DNA from: Vannielia litorea
GTDB lineage: Bacteria; Pseudomonadota; Alphaproteobacteria; Rhodobacterales; Rhodobacteraceae
Length of the DNA: 64,000 bases
Direction of reading: 5' to 3'
NCBI RefSeq assembly: GCF_018424695.1
Contig: NZ_QTNQ01000005.1
Coordinates: forward strand, 45,903-109,902
Shown here: piece by piece, positions 47,341-55,774 of the stretch
Layout of the letters: every line of letters begins with the position of its first letter
Numbering within the stretch: position 1 is the first letter of the stretch
The notes under the pieces: model-generated
Told to the model about the DNA's origin: nothing
Database searches by the model: none
What the model saw: the letters and a program-made list of their open reading frames with translations, nothing else
Translations under genes and position numbers: made by a program

Positions 47341-48315
47341 TTACTCTGAGGTCAGGAACAGGCCCTTGGGCAGCTCGGTCGCCTCGCCCACAAGCTCGGC
47401 CCCGCCCAAGTCCGCCATCACCTTCAGGAGCGCATCCGCCCCCTCTTCCGAAACCGCCCGATCTGACGGAATGCCGGCGCGAAAATCGGCCTTCAGCGTC
47501 TCGAACTGCGCATCGTTCTGGGCATTCATCATGGGTCGGATCGCTTCCCAGGCCGCGTCATCGGTGGCCAGAAGGTCTTTGGCATCCCGGCTGGCACGAT
47601 ACATGGCATGGCCCAGGTCGGGGTTTTCCGCAAGGAAGCTCTCTTTCATCACGTAGCCGAGCAACGGCGTTTCCGGGTCCAGCCCCAGCGCAGAGCTGGC
47701 CGTTTCCACCGAGATCACCTCGCGCATGCCCGCCGCCTTCATCTTGGCGAGGAAGTGCCAGAAGTTGATCGCCCCGTCGGTCTCACCCGAAAGCCCGCTT
47801 TTGAAGATCAGCGGCGGCGCGCCAAATACCTGCTCGGTCTCGGCCTTCAGGTCCATCCCGTATTCCTGCTCGGCATAGGCGCGCAGAATGAGCCAGCTTT
47901 TGTCGAGCGGCCCGCCGGCAATGCCAACCTTCTTGCCCTTCATGTCCTCAAGGCTCTGAATGTCGCTGTCAGCGCCCACAACGAGGCCGCCCACGGCCTT
48001 GGAATAGGGCACCACGACGTAATCCTTGCCCGCCGCACGCTGCCGGGCAACCCAGATCCAGTCTGCCACGGCCAGGTCAGCCTCGCCGCCCTCCAGCGCC
48101 ACGCGGGTCGCGCCGTTGTCGGCGAAGGGTTGAACGACCAGCTCGAAGCCGTGCTTCTTGTCAAAGCCGTTGGCCTTGATCGTCTCAAGCTCCCAGTTCA
48201 CCGTGCCAATCTTCAGCACAGCCGCCCGGATCTGGGGCAGATCCTGCGCAATCGCGCCTGCTGTGGTCACAAGGGCCGCAGCCCCGGCCAGGGCGAGTGT
48301 TCTCAGCGTTTTCAT
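47341..48315 (-). CDS. ABC periplasmic binding protein, taurine/sulfonate/nitrate type
   Basis: 324 residues with a signal peptide (LRTLALAGAAALVTTAGAIA). LKIGTVNWELETIKANGFDKKHGFEL and LEGGEADLAVADWIWVARQ fit the SsuA/NMT1-like fold. It binds the substrate of the adjacent permease/ATPase. Preceded by GGGAGGACTGAG. The ligand cannot be read; its position inside the xox locus suggests PQQ, a metal chelate or an alcohol-derived compound, which is inference. Confidence 0.87.
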   Translation of the reverse strand: MKTLRTLALAGAAALVTTAGAIAQDLPQIRAAVLKIGTVNWELETIKANGFDKKHGFELVVQPFADNGATRVALEGGEADLAVADWIWVARQRAAGKDYVVVPYSKAVGGLVVGADSDIQSLEDMKGKKVGIAGGPLDKSWLILRAYAEQEYGMDLKAETEQVFGAPPLIFKSGLSGETDGAINFWHFLAKMKAAGMREVISVETASSALGLDPETPLLGYVMKESFLAENPDLGHAMYRASRDAKDLLATDDAAWEAIRPMMNAQNDAQFETLKADFRAGIPSDRAVSEEGADALLKVMADLGGAELVGEATELPKGLFLTSE

Positions 48316-48378
48316 CTCAGTCCTCCCAATGTGGCGCCCCCTGCCCCGCTCCTTCGGAGGCAAGGGACGATGGGCGGC

Positions 48379-48645
48379 CTATTCGGCGCGCCGCCCGGTT
48401 TCATTCAGATCGGCGTCGAGCGTGATGTCGTATTGCTGACCGCCCTCGCAGATCACATCGTCCAAGTCGTAGCCACCGTCCTCTTCCATCTCGATGTCAT
48501 CCGGCGCCATCTGGCACTTCATCTCGGTGAGCTTGGCCATGATCCTCTCGACGGTCTCGGCATCGGGCCCGTCGCCATGGGCTTCGCCAAAGGCGGCACC
48601 GCCCAGCATCAGGGTGGCAGCAAGGGTTGTCATCGCGTATTTCAT
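48379..48645 (-). CDS. Small, very acidic exported PepSY-like protein (candidate lanthanide binder)
   Basis: 88 residues with signal peptide (about 1-20, ending AAFG or GEA). The mature part holds 21 acidic residues in 68, against 5 basic. Its pattern, a helix (AETVERIMAKLTEMKCQMA) followed by two acidic beta-strand stretches (DIEMEEDGGYDLDDV and QYDITLDADLNETG), resembles a single PepSY domain. Cys44 and Cys66 may form a disulfide. A lanthanide-binding PepSY protein is known from Methylobacillus; this gene sits in a XoxF locus, so Ln binding is a fair hypothesis but unproven. Confidence 0.75.
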   Translation of the reverse strand: MKYAMTTLAATLMLGGAAFGEAHGDGPDAETVERIMAKLTEMKCQMAPDDIEMEEDGGYDLDDVICEGGQQYDITLDADLNETGRRAE

Positions 48646-48658
48646 CCGGGTTTCCCCC

Positions 48659-49099
48659 CTATTGGATGTTGAATGTCACCATCTGCGTTTCCCCGGTGCT
48701 TCCGGGGATGCGCAGCACGTGGCTGCCCGGCTTGATCGCCACGAAGGAGATTTCTGCCGTTCCTGCTGCGTCGAATTCGAGGCTCTCAACCGCCATGGGG
48801 CGGATCTCGATCTGGTTTATGACGATCTCGTTCATCCAGATCGCCCGGAAGAAATCCGGCCCGCTGATTGCCAGCTCGGCAGAGCCATCGGCGGTGATCA
48901 TCAGCTTGTAATAGGCGCCCGATTGCAGCGTATAGGTGCCTTCCGCCGAAAGCGGCTGGCCCGAGGCCAAGGTGATCTCGATCGGCTCGCCCCGGTTGCA
49001 GCTGGCCAGCAGCCCTGCAAAACCGAGGTCGTCGCAGAGCGGAGCCGCCGCAGCGGGCGTTGCCATCAGCGCAGTCAGCGCCAGTGTCAGATACTTCAT
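48659..49099 (-). CDS. Exported cupredoxin-like protein without copper ligands
   Basis: 146 residues with a signal peptide (LTLALTALMATPAAA). Predominantly beta pattern; the part VESLEFDAAGTAEISFVAIKPGSHVLRI resembles the cupredoxin-type proteins of quinoprotein loci. The usual His/Cys/Met copper site is not visible: the mature protein has one His and only N-terminal cysteines. It lies between the PepSY-like gene and the beta-propeller gene, same strand, close spacing. Confidence 0.7.
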   Translation of the reverse strand: MKYLTLALTALMATPAAAAPLCDDLGFAGLLASCNRGEPIEITLASGQPLSAEGTYTLQSGAYYKLMITADGSAELAISGPDFFRAIWMNEIVINQIEIRPMAVESLEFDAAGTAEISFVAIKPGSHVLRIPGSTGETQMVTFNIQ

Positions 49100-49110
49100 C
49101 TTTCCTCCCA

Positions 49111-50079
49111 TCATTCCGGCGTCACCACGGCGCCCCAGGGCTGCTGCCCCACCTGCACCGACCGGATTGCCTCCTGCGCCTCCACGTCGATGATCGTCAC
49201 ATCGTTGGAGTTGCCGTTTGTCGTCACCAGAAACTTCTCGTCGGGCGTGAAGGCAAGCTGCCACACGCGCTGACCGACAAGAATATACTTCTCCACCTCC
49301 ATGGTCTGGATATTGATTACCGCGACCCGGTTGGCCGGGCCTAGTGCGACGAATAGCCAATTGCCATCGCTGGTGGCCTTCGCGCCCACGGGTTGCAGCC
49401 ACTCCGGCAGCACCCCCGAAACCTCGAAGCCGATCTTCTGTGTCAGGGTCGGCGCCTCGCCAGTCATATCGATCACGCTCACCGTCCCGCCGATCTCCGA
49501 GGTGACGAAAAGCCATTTTCCGTCGGCGGTAAACTCGGCGTAGCGCGGGCGCTGGTCGACCAGGATGTTGTGCTTGATCTCGTAGTCTTCGGTGTCGATG
49601 AAATGCGCCATGTTGGTGGTTTCAGATGTATTCACCACCCACCGGCTGTCGGCAGAAATGCCCATCCCCTCAGGCTCCACCCCCACCGGCACCTCGGCCA
49701 GCACCGTATGGCTCTCGGTGTCCACCACCGTCACAAGGTTGTCGTCCTCATTGGCGATGTAGAGCGGGTTGCCGCTCGGGTGCAGCACGAAAAGCTCCGG
49801 GTCGGGCCCGCTGGGCAGGGTGTAGAGTTCCTGGTAGGTCTCGGTGTCGAACACGCGCACCAGATCATCGTCGCTGGCGCAGACATAAAGCAGCTTGCCA
49901 TCCGGGCTCAGGGTGATGCCGCGCGGGCGGTTGCCGGCGGCGAACTCATCCAGCACCTCCCAACTTGCGGCATCCAGCACCGTCACGGTGTTGCCCCGCT
50001 CGTTGGACACAAACACCTTTTCCGCCAGTGCGGGCAGCGCGGTTGTGGCCAGTAGAGCGGCCAGCGCGAGTCTCTTCAT
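49111..50079 (-). CDS. PQQ-associated YVTN beta-propeller protein
   Basis: 322 residues with a signal peptide (LALAALLATTALPALA). Seven-fold repeats of the VSNERGNTVTVLD / GITLSPDGKLLYVC type, the YVTN/YncE pattern. This matches the beta-propeller family that accompanies PQQ-dependent catabolism and the lut cluster. ATG 50079 has GGAGG six bases upstream; ATG 50085 would leave none. Role unknown; perhaps a periplasmic scaffold or ligand-binding protein. Confidence 0.87.
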   Translation of the reverse strand: MKRLALAALLATTALPALAEKVFVSNERGNTVTVLDAASWEVLDEFAAGNRPRGITLSPDGKLLYVCASDDDLVRVFDTETYQELYTLPSGPDPELFVLHPSGNPLYIANEDDNLVTVVDTESHTVLAEVPVGVEPEGMGISADSRWVVNTSETTNMAHFIDTEDYEIKHNILVDQRPRYAEFTADGKWLFVTSEIGGTVSVIDMTGEAPTLTQKIGFEVSGVLPEWLQPVGAKATSDGNWLFVALGPANRVAVINIQTMEVEKYILVGQRVWQLAFTPDEKFLVTTNGNSNDVTIIDVEAQEAIRSVQVGQQPWGAVVTPE

Positions 50080-50081
50080 GG

Positions 50082-51269
50082 TCATCCTCCAAATGCCGTG
50101 CAGGCGCTTTCGGGCTCGTCCAGCCCGAGCGTGTCAAGCGGTGAGACCTGGTGCAAAAAGCCATCCTGCGGTGAAACGCTGGCTGTGATCCGCCCGTCGA
50201 AGAGCAGGATTGGCTGGCGCAATTGCCCGTTCCACGGGCGGAAGGTGACGGGCACCCCCTTGAAGGCGGCCACTTCGAATTCATCGCTCAGAAGGTACTC
50301 GCGCAGCGCGGCCACCTCGCCCGTGCTGGCTCGCGTCACCGCCTCGCCGATCACGCGTAGCGCGAGCCATGTGTTGTAATCCTCCTCGCGCACATACCGC
50401 CCGGCGAGTTCCTCGAACCGGGTCTGAAACTGTGTCGCCCCCCACGCCTCCTGGCTGGCATGAAAGGTGACAGGCCGGAGGCCAGACGAGCCCATCACCG
50501 GTGCGGGCGTCCACAGGTGAAATGGCAGGTAGGGCGCGAAATAGTCCGAGGCGTCGGCGGCAACCACAATGTCATGGTCCTCGGCGCCCTGCGTGGCGAC
50601 GGGAATCTGGCGTTGTACCAACACATGGCCCGAGTCAGTGCGTCGCGCACCGCCGGTATCCTCGAACTCCCGCTCCTCCACGATCTGCGCGCCAAACTTC
50701 GCCGCGGCACGCCGGTAAGCCTCCGCCAGCGCAAGGTCGGCAGGGTTGGAGCCGTGGATCATCAGCCACTCGGGCCACTTCTTCCACACCGCGAATTGCG
50801 CCACCGCATCGGCCTTCATTGCGTCACTCGGCGCGATATGGAGGGTGTTGGCCCGGCACTCCGCATCACGCAGAGCCACGCCCTGGGCGGTCGCATTGAG
50901 GATCAGCACCCCCTCCCCTGCGATGTCGGAAAGCCGCAGCAGGTCTTCATCCCGCGCCAGCACCACGATCACCTCGTGACCGGCCTCCACAAGCGCCTTG
51001 AAGGCCGCGTCCGCGCCCTCGGGCGGCACAGAGACGGTCTCAATCTCGTAACTATGGCCGAGAAAGCTGCCGGTGGTCATGTTGTCTTCGGTCGCCAGAA
51101 CCGCGCCTGCAAAGCCCAGATCTTCGGGAACCACGTCAAAACGGGAGATCGGGGCAAGGCGTGGGTAATCGATCCGAAACACGGCAGATCGCATCTCGAC
51201 GGCAACTGCAGGCGCGCCGACAAGAAGCGCGCACATGCCGAGCGCCAGCATGATGGCAAAGTTTCGCAA
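50082..51269 (-). CDS. ABC-type binding protein of the PQQ-dependent alcohol dehydrogenase system (LutA-like)
   Basis: 395 residues from TTG 51269, supported by GGGAGGACAAT. Signal peptide (MLALGMCALLVGAPAVA) then a type-I periplasmic binding fold (Leu/Ile/Val-binding-like: GFAGAVLATEDN, AGEGVLILNATAQG, HIAPSDAMKADAVAQFAVWKKW). The family is the substrate-binding protein tied to quinoprotein dehydrogenase loci, probably the partner of the ABC-2 system at 44431-45947. It opens the reverse-strand operon. Confidence 0.87.
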   Translation of the reverse strand: MRNFAIMLALGMCALLVGAPAVAVEMRSAVFRIDYPRLAPISRFDVVPEDLGFAGAVLATEDNMTTGSFLGHSYEIETVSVPPEGADAAFKALVEAGHEVIVVLARDEDLLRLSDIAGEGVLILNATAQGVALRDAECRANTLHIAPSDAMKADAVAQFAVWKKWPEWLMIHGSNPADLALAEAYRRAAAKFGAQIVEEREFEDTGGARRTDSGHVLVQRQIPVATQGAEDHDIVVAADASDYFAPYLPFHLWTPAPVMGSSGLRPVTFHASQEAWGATQFQTRFEELAGRYVREEDYNTWLALRVIGEAVTRASTGEVAALREYLLSDEFEVAAFKGVPVTFRPWNGQLRQPILLFDGRITASVSPQDGFLHQVSPLDTLGLDEPESACTAFGG

Positions 51270-51349
51270 ATTGTCCTCCCTGCACCGTCACACGCGGCAC
51301 TTGATCTCACCGTGCCACAGCCTTTGCCCCCGCCAAACCGATACCTTTG

Positions 51350-51411
51350 GCGCAATTGCGCACCATGGCATACCCCTTAGCATTCTTCCCAAGATTGTGC
51401 CGCAGTTGCGC
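51350..51411. promoter_or_regulatory. Palindrome pair in the divergent promoter region
   Basis: GCGCAATTGCGC (51350-51361) is a perfect 12-base palindrome, and CCGCAGTTGCGC (51400-51411) matches it at 10 of 12 positions, 50 bases away. They lie between the reverse operon beginning at 51269 and the forward operon beginning at 51512, where a shared regulator would bind. Confidence 0.45.
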
Positions 51412-51511
51412 GCCGGGGCCTTGTTTTTCCGGCATTTTTTGCCAAATCCTGCGGAGGAGCGGGGCGGCGAAAAAGCGCGCAGGCACAGCGTTCAAGGGAG
51501 GATCAGACCCC

Positions 51512-52066
51512 GTGCCAAACCGCACCCGCCGCGCGCTTCTTCTTGCTGCGCTCACCGCCCCCATGATCGCCGCGCTTCCCGCCGCCGCGCATGGGCCGAC
51601 ACGTCAGAAGATTACGCTCACAACCGAAGTGCCCGCCCCGCCCGCAGAGGTTTGGGCGGTGATCGGCAATTTCCAGGATATGTCGTGGCACCCGGCGGTG
51701 TTTTCGACCACCGGCGACGGCGGCAATGAGATTGACGCCACGCGCCTGCTGACGTTGGGCGAAGAAGGCGGGCCGACGATCGACGAGGTGCTCTACAAGT
51801 TCTCCGACGAGAAGATGAGCTATTCCTATCGCATCACCGAAGTCGCAGTCGAAACGCTGCCTGTCACTAACTACTCCTCGCACCTCACCGTGAAACCGGG
51901 CTCAAATGGCGGCTCGATTATCGAGTGGCGCGGCGCGTTCTACCGGGGCTACCCGAACAATGACCCGCCCCCCGAGCTCAACGACGAAGCCGCCATTGCC
52001 GCCGTCTCCGCTGTGTATCAGGCCGGGCTGGATGCGCTGGCCGAGCGTTTTGCGGGCTCCAACTAG
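51512..52066 (+). CDS. Exported SRPBCC (polyketide cyclase-like) protein
   Basis: 184 residues from GTG 51512, with GGGAGG ten bases upstream. Signal peptide with an RR pair (NRTRRALLLAALTAPMIAALPAAA). The body matches the START/SRPBCC fold: VPAPPAEVWAVIGNFQDMSWHPAV, then SYRITEVAVETLPVTNYSS and a C-terminal helix (AVYQAGLDALAERF). These bind hydrophobic ligands. Such proteins recur in xox loci; function unknown. Overlaps the next gene by 17 bases. Confidence 0.82.
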   Translation: MPNRTRRALLLAALTAPMIAALPAAAHGPTRQKITLTTEVPAPPAEVWAVIGNFQDMSWHPAVFSTTGDGGNEIDATRLLTLGEEGGPTIDEVLYKFSDEKMSYSYRITEVAVETLPVTNYSSHLTVKPGSNGGSIIEWRGAFYRGYPNNDPPPELNDEAAIAAVSAVYQAGLDALAERFAGSN

Positions 52067-52988
52067 CCTCCTCTGCCTCATCCTCCCCACCCTCGTCGCA
52101 GGCCAGCTTGCGGCGGGGGATCTTGCCTTCGTCACCAACCAGAGCTCCTCTGACCTTTCGGTGATCGACCTCGCAACTCAAACCGAACGCGCCCGCATCC
52201 CTGTTCCGGGCCAGCCCGCCGGGGTGGTGGCCCATCGTGGGCATGTCTGGGTCGTCGCGCCCGAAACCAAGACAGTGCGCCGCCTTTCCCCCGAAGGCAG
52301 CCTTGAGGCCGAAACAACGCTGGATGGTGGCCCAACCGGCGTCGCGCTCGACGCCGCCCGCAACCACCTCTTCGTCTCCGACTGGTTCAACGCTCGCATC
52401 TGGGTGTTGGACGCCATGAGCCTCGCGCCTCTGGCGGAATTGGCGACAGGCGCCGCTCCCGCAGGCCTCGAAATCTCGCCCGGTGGACGCTACCTCGCCG
52501 CCGCTGCCCGCGATGCTCATGAGGTCGCCCTGTTCGATGCCGAAACGCTCGCACCCCGTGCCACAGTGCCCACCGGCACCCGCCCCTATGGCCTTGGCTT
52601 CGACCCGCAGGGCCGCCTGTGGGTAGGTAACGTCGGCTCGGGCAATGTCACCGTGATCGACCCGGAGGCCCCTGCCGTGCTTGCCACCCTCCCCGTGGGC
52701 GAGCGCCCCTATGGCCTCGCCTTCGCACGTGGCCGCGCCTTCGTGACAAACCAATATGCCGACACGGTCTCCGTGATAGACTTGGCCAGCCTCGCCCCCG
52801 TCGCCACCCTCGACGTGGGCGAATATCCCGAGGGGATTGACGTGGCCAAGGGTGGCGCGCAGGTGGTGGTGGCGGGCTGGTTCTCCAACACGCTCACCGT
52901 AATCGACGCGCAAAGCCTTGAAACCCTGGCCGAAATCCCCACCGGCGATGGCCCCCGCGCCTTCGGCCGCTTCGTGATGGAGGAATGA
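52050..52988 (+). CDS. YncE-like YVTN beta-propeller protein (second copy)
   Basis: 312 residues from TTG 52050, the only start that gives a signal peptide (LLCLILPTLVAGQLAAG); it overlaps the SRPBCC gene. Repeats of the type FVTNQSSSDLSVIDLATQTE, GRLWVGNVGSGNVTVID and AFVTNQYADTVSVIDLASL form a beta-propeller. It is a diverged relative of the protein at 49111. Its TGA overlaps the start of the SoxYZ-like gene. Confidence 0.83.
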   Translation: MRAPTSLLCLILPTLVAGQLAAGDLAFVTNQSSSDLSVIDLATQTERARIPVPGQPAGVVAHRGHVWVVAPETKTVRRLSPEGSLEAETTLDGGPTGVALDAARNHLFVSDWFNARIWVLDAMSLAPLAELATGAAPAGLEISPGGRYLAAAARDAHEVALFDAETLAPRATVPTGTRPYGLGFDPQGRLWVGNVGSGNVTVIDPEAPAVLATLPVGERPYGLAFARGRAFVTNQYADTVSVIDLASLAPVATLDVGEYPEGIDVAKGGAQVVVAGWFSNTLTVIDAQSLETLAEIPTGDGPRAFGRFVMEE

Positions 52989-53794
52989 TGAAAGCCCTTC
53001 TGCCCCTCGCCTTCGCCGTGCTCGCCGCCCCGGCCCTCGCGCTCGAGCCTGCCTGGCCCGATCTGGAAGCCGCGCTTTACGAGGGCCGCACCCTCCTGCC
53101 GGGTGACGATGTGATCGCCATCGACGCGCCCTACCGCACCTTCGACGATGCCCGCACCCTCATTGCCGCGCAGGTCGCCGCGCCAGAGGGGCGGTTGCTT
53201 TCTTCAGTCACCGTCATCCTCGACGAAAACCCGATGCCGGTTTCGGCGGTGTTCAACTTCCGCCAGCCCCTGCCACGTTTCACCTTCGAGGCCACCTTCC
53301 GCATCAACGGCCCGACGCCTATGCACATGGTCGCCGAAACCACCGATGGCGCGCTCTGGATGGTCGAAACCTTCGTGAAAACCTCCGGCCAGGGCGCTTG
53401 CGCCGCGCCCCCGGGGACCGACCCGGAAGAGGCGCTCGCCACCCTCGGCAACATGGAAATCGCGCTGGCCCCCGACCCCACCGGCTCCGCGCTTGACCGG
53501 CTCGGCGCGCTGGCCCATGGCGAAAAGCAGGTGGACATCGACGTGATGCACCCCAGCCATTCCGGCATGCAGATGGACCAGATCTCCCTGCTCTTCATCC
53601 CCATGCGCTACGTCGAAAGCCTCGACGTGGAGCTTGACGGCGCAGGCTACGTCGACATCACCGGCTCGATCTCTCTGTCCGAAAATCCCAGCGTCTCGCT
53701 CTCCGTCCCCCGCGCCGCAGGCCATGTGGGCGTTACGATGACCGATACCGATGGCACCGTCACCCACGCTGAACGCGCGCTGGCCGACCATTGA
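52988..53794 (+). CDS. Quinoprotein dehydrogenase-associated SoxYZ-like carrier protein (copy 1)
   Basis: 268 residues with a signal peptide (LLPLAFAVLAAPALA). SoxY-like part with AIDAPYRTFDDA and VILDENPMP; the SoxY carrier cysteine appears in SGQGACAAP (Cys138), here internal because a SoxZ-like domain follows (MHPSHSGMQMDQISLLF...SENPSVSLS). Cys138 is the only cysteine of the mature protein. ATG 52988 is 4 bases after GGAGGA; ATG 52985 overlaps the previous stop. Probably carries a thiol-bound intermediate in the periplasm. Confidence 0.88.
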   Translation: MKALLPLAFAVLAAPALALEPAWPDLEAALYEGRTLLPGDDVIAIDAPYRTFDDARTLIAAQVAAPEGRLLSSVTVILDENPMPVSAVFNFRQPLPRFTFEATFRINGPTPMHMVAETTDGALWMVETFVKTSGQGACAAPPGTDPEEALATLGNMEIALAPDPTGSALDRLGALAHGEKQVDIDVMHPSHSGMQMDQISLLFIPMRYVESLDVELDGAGYVDITGSISLSENPSVSLSVPRAAGHVGVTMTDTDGTVTHAERALADH

Positions 53795-53871
53795 GGGCTG
53801 AGCTGTTCATCGGCCCTTGCGGTTCTTTTCACAGCTGCGATGAGGGGGCGAAGCCGCCGAAGAGCTGCCCC

Positions 53872-54405
53872 CTACCCGCCCGCCTCGGCCTCCACCACCT
53901 CGGTCGGAAAATCGTAGAACACCCAGCCGTCCGTCCCTCCCGGCAGCCAGTAGACGTTGGAATATCCCCACTCCAAAGCCCGCTTCGCCGCGTTCCAGCT
54001 CATCCAGCACTCATCGAGGCAGAAAATCGTCACCGGATGCGCCTTATCGCCCGCCGTTGCCTTCTCCAGCCCGGCCCGAAAGTAGGCTGCCGTCTCCTCG
54101 GCAATCGCGCCATAGCCCACGTTGGGCAGCCAGATCGCGCCGGGAATGCTCTCGCGTGGTTTCTCCCGCCAGATCGTGCCTTCCGGCAGGTTTTCTGGTT
54201 TCGGGGCGCGTGGCAGTACGTCGATAAAAGCCATGCCGCCTGCTTCCCAAAGCGCATGGGCGTCTTCGGGGCCAAGCACAGTGCCGCCCTCGAGCGCTTC
54301 AGGAACCGGCCCGCGGTAGTGATCCATCCGGTAGCCTTCCGGCTCGCTCACCTGGGCGAGCGCGGGGGTGGCCAGCAGCACCAGCGCCAGCCACGCCGCC
54401 CTCAT
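53872..54405 (-). CDS. PQQ-dependent catabolism-associated rhodanese-like protein with C-x3-C-W motif
   Basis: 177 residues with signal peptide (AWLALVLLATPALA). Rhodanese-like: FIDVLPR near 60, IPGAIWLP near 88, and the active loop FCLDECWMSWNAAKRA with Cys129 and Cys133 followed by Trp. This family is found with PQQ dehydrogenases and its cysteines could relay sulfur or electrons. ATGA overlap with the xoxJ gene. It is convergent with the SoxYZ-like gene. Confidence 0.9.
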   Translation of the reverse strand: MRAAWLALVLLATPALAQVSEPEGYRMDHYRGPVPEALEGGTVLGPEDAHALWEAGGMAFIDVLPRAPKPENLPEGTIWREKPRESIPGAIWLPNVGYGAIAEETAAYFRAGLEKATAGDKAHPVTIFCLDECWMSWNAAKRALEWGYSNVYWLPGGTDGWVFYDFPTEVVEAEAGG

Positions 54406-55238
54406 TTCTCCGCGTCCAGCATCCTGTCGCCCATATCCGCCACCAGCGGCACGCCGGCCTCGGTCAGGATCGCGTTGATCTCATCCTGATGCCTGCGGAT
54501 CAGCGAGTTCAGCCTGCGCTGCCACACCTTGTCCCCCAGCCGAACGCCCATGGTGATACGGAAGAAGAGCCGCGGCGGCAGTTCCTCTCCGATCAGCGGC
54601 ACAACTGTCATCCCCGGATGATCCTGCTTCACCAGCGGCCCTCCGATCGGCCCCCAAAGAATGGCGGCGTCGATCTCTCCGGCCTCCAGGTCGTTCAGCA
54701 TGTCCTCGGTCGGGCTCTCCACCCGACGATCGACCATGAGGTTGTAGGCCTTCGCCTGGCCGATCAGCCCGTTGCGCGCCATATGCGTCGCGGGCGGGCT
54801 GCCCGCGATCACTCCGATCCGCTTGCCCTTCAGCGCCGGGTCGGACAGCGTGTCGACGCCGCCAAGCTCGGAGCCGTCCGGCAGGATCAGCACGTAAACC
54901 GAGGTCATGTAGTGGTTGGTGTTCAACACCAGCTCATGGCCCTGGGCGTAACCCATGACCACGTCGCAACGGTTAGCCCGGAGCGTCTGACGGATGAAGC
55001 CGGTCGCCATCGGAAACCAGGTGTATTCTACGGGAAGTTCCAGCTTCTCGGCGAAAAGCTCGGCCAGTCTGTTCTCATAGCCCGAGCCGTCCTGCATCGA
55101 CATCGGCGCATTGGCCGGGTCAGCGCAAACCCTGAACGCCTTCTTGCTGACAAGGTCCGAAGTCTGAGCCGCTGCGGCGGTGGCCAGCATCACCAGCCCC
55201 GCCGCCCATGTCATTGCCCTAAAGGCCAAGGCAGGCAT
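54402..55238 (-). CDS. xoxJ: XoxJ-like periplasmic binding protein
   Basis: 278 residues with a signal (AGLVMLATAAAA). Family-3 solute-binding fold: FRVCADPANAPMSM, GYENRLAELFAEKL, RCDVVMGYAQG. This is the quinoprotein-associated MxaJ/XoxJ group, thought to help activate or mature the dehydrogenase rather than import amino acids. ATG 55238 has GAGGCGGAGA upstream and overlaps the cytochrome gene by 20 bases; ATG 55214 is the alternative. Confidence 0.88.
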   Translation of the reverse strand: MPALAFRAMTWAAGLVMLATAAAAQTSDLVSKKAFRVCADPANAPMSMQDGSGYENRLAELFAEKLELPVEYTWFPMATGFIRQTLRANRCDVVMGYAQGHELVLNTNHYMTSVYVLILPDGSELGGVDTLSDPALKGKRIGVIAGSPPATHMARNGLIGQAKAYNLMVDRRVESPTEDMLNDLEAGEIDAAILWGPIGGPLVKQDHPGMTVVPLIGEELPPRLFFRITMGVRLGDKVWQRRLNSLIRRHQDEINAILTEAGVPLVADMGDRMLDAEK

Positions 55239-55746
55239 TCTCCGCCTCGCGTATCGCGTCGGTCTTGTCTTCCCGGCCACCCGGGCGGCCGCGGGGAACG
55301 GCCTCGGTGCCGCGTGCCTTGAGGTAGACATAGATGTCATCAAGGTAGCACATGACATTGGGGTTATCGCCGAAGGCGGGCATCACCGAGTTTTCGGCGG
55401 CGTTGATCTTCTGGCGTCCGTTCACCACCACGTCGACGAAATCGTAGTAATCCATGTCGATCGCCGAGTCCTTCAGCGCCGGCGCGTAGGTAGAGCCCAT
55501 GCCCTCCGGCCCGTGGCACACGTGGCACTCGGAGTGGTAACGGCGGAAGCCCGAATACGTCAGCCAATCCACCTTCTGGCCATCCTCGGTGATGTTGTAG
55601 GTCGGGATGTCATCTTCGGTGTAGTAGCGTCCGTCTTCCTCATAGGCGACGGAGATGTTGTCGATCTCGTCCGCATCCTGCGCCATGGCAGGCAAGGCCA
55701 GCGCGGCCAGCAGGGTGGATGCGACGAATGTGCGCGTCAGTTGCAT
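55219..55746 (-). CDS. xoxG: Methanol metabolism-related four-cysteine cytochrome c (XoxG-like)
   Basis: 175 residues with signal peptide (ASTLLAALALPAMA). Heme site CHVCH (74-78); two further cysteines near the C-terminus (NVMCYLDD and NACLGL) define the four-Cys methanol-related family. It is the expected electron acceptor of XoxF in the periplasm. It sits 126 bases after xoxF, past two hairpins, and overlaps xoxJ. Which of the two cytochromes is the true acceptor is not decided by sequence. Confidence 0.87.
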   Translation of the reverse strand: MQLTRTFVASTLLAALALPAMAQDADEIDNISVAYEEDGRYYTEDDIPTYNITEDGQKVDWLTYSGFRRYHSECHVCHGPEGMGSTYAPALKDSAIDMDYYDFVDVVVNGRQKINAAENSVMPAFGDNPNVMCYLDDIYVYLKARGTEAVPRGRPGGREDKTDAIREAENACLGL

Positions 55747-55774
55747 GTATGTCCTCGGAGTGGTCTGGGGCGGT

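Noticed and set aside
50216..50228. Another GCGCAATTGC sequence
   Set aside because: It lies inside the coding region of the binding-protein gene and is not a full palindrome.
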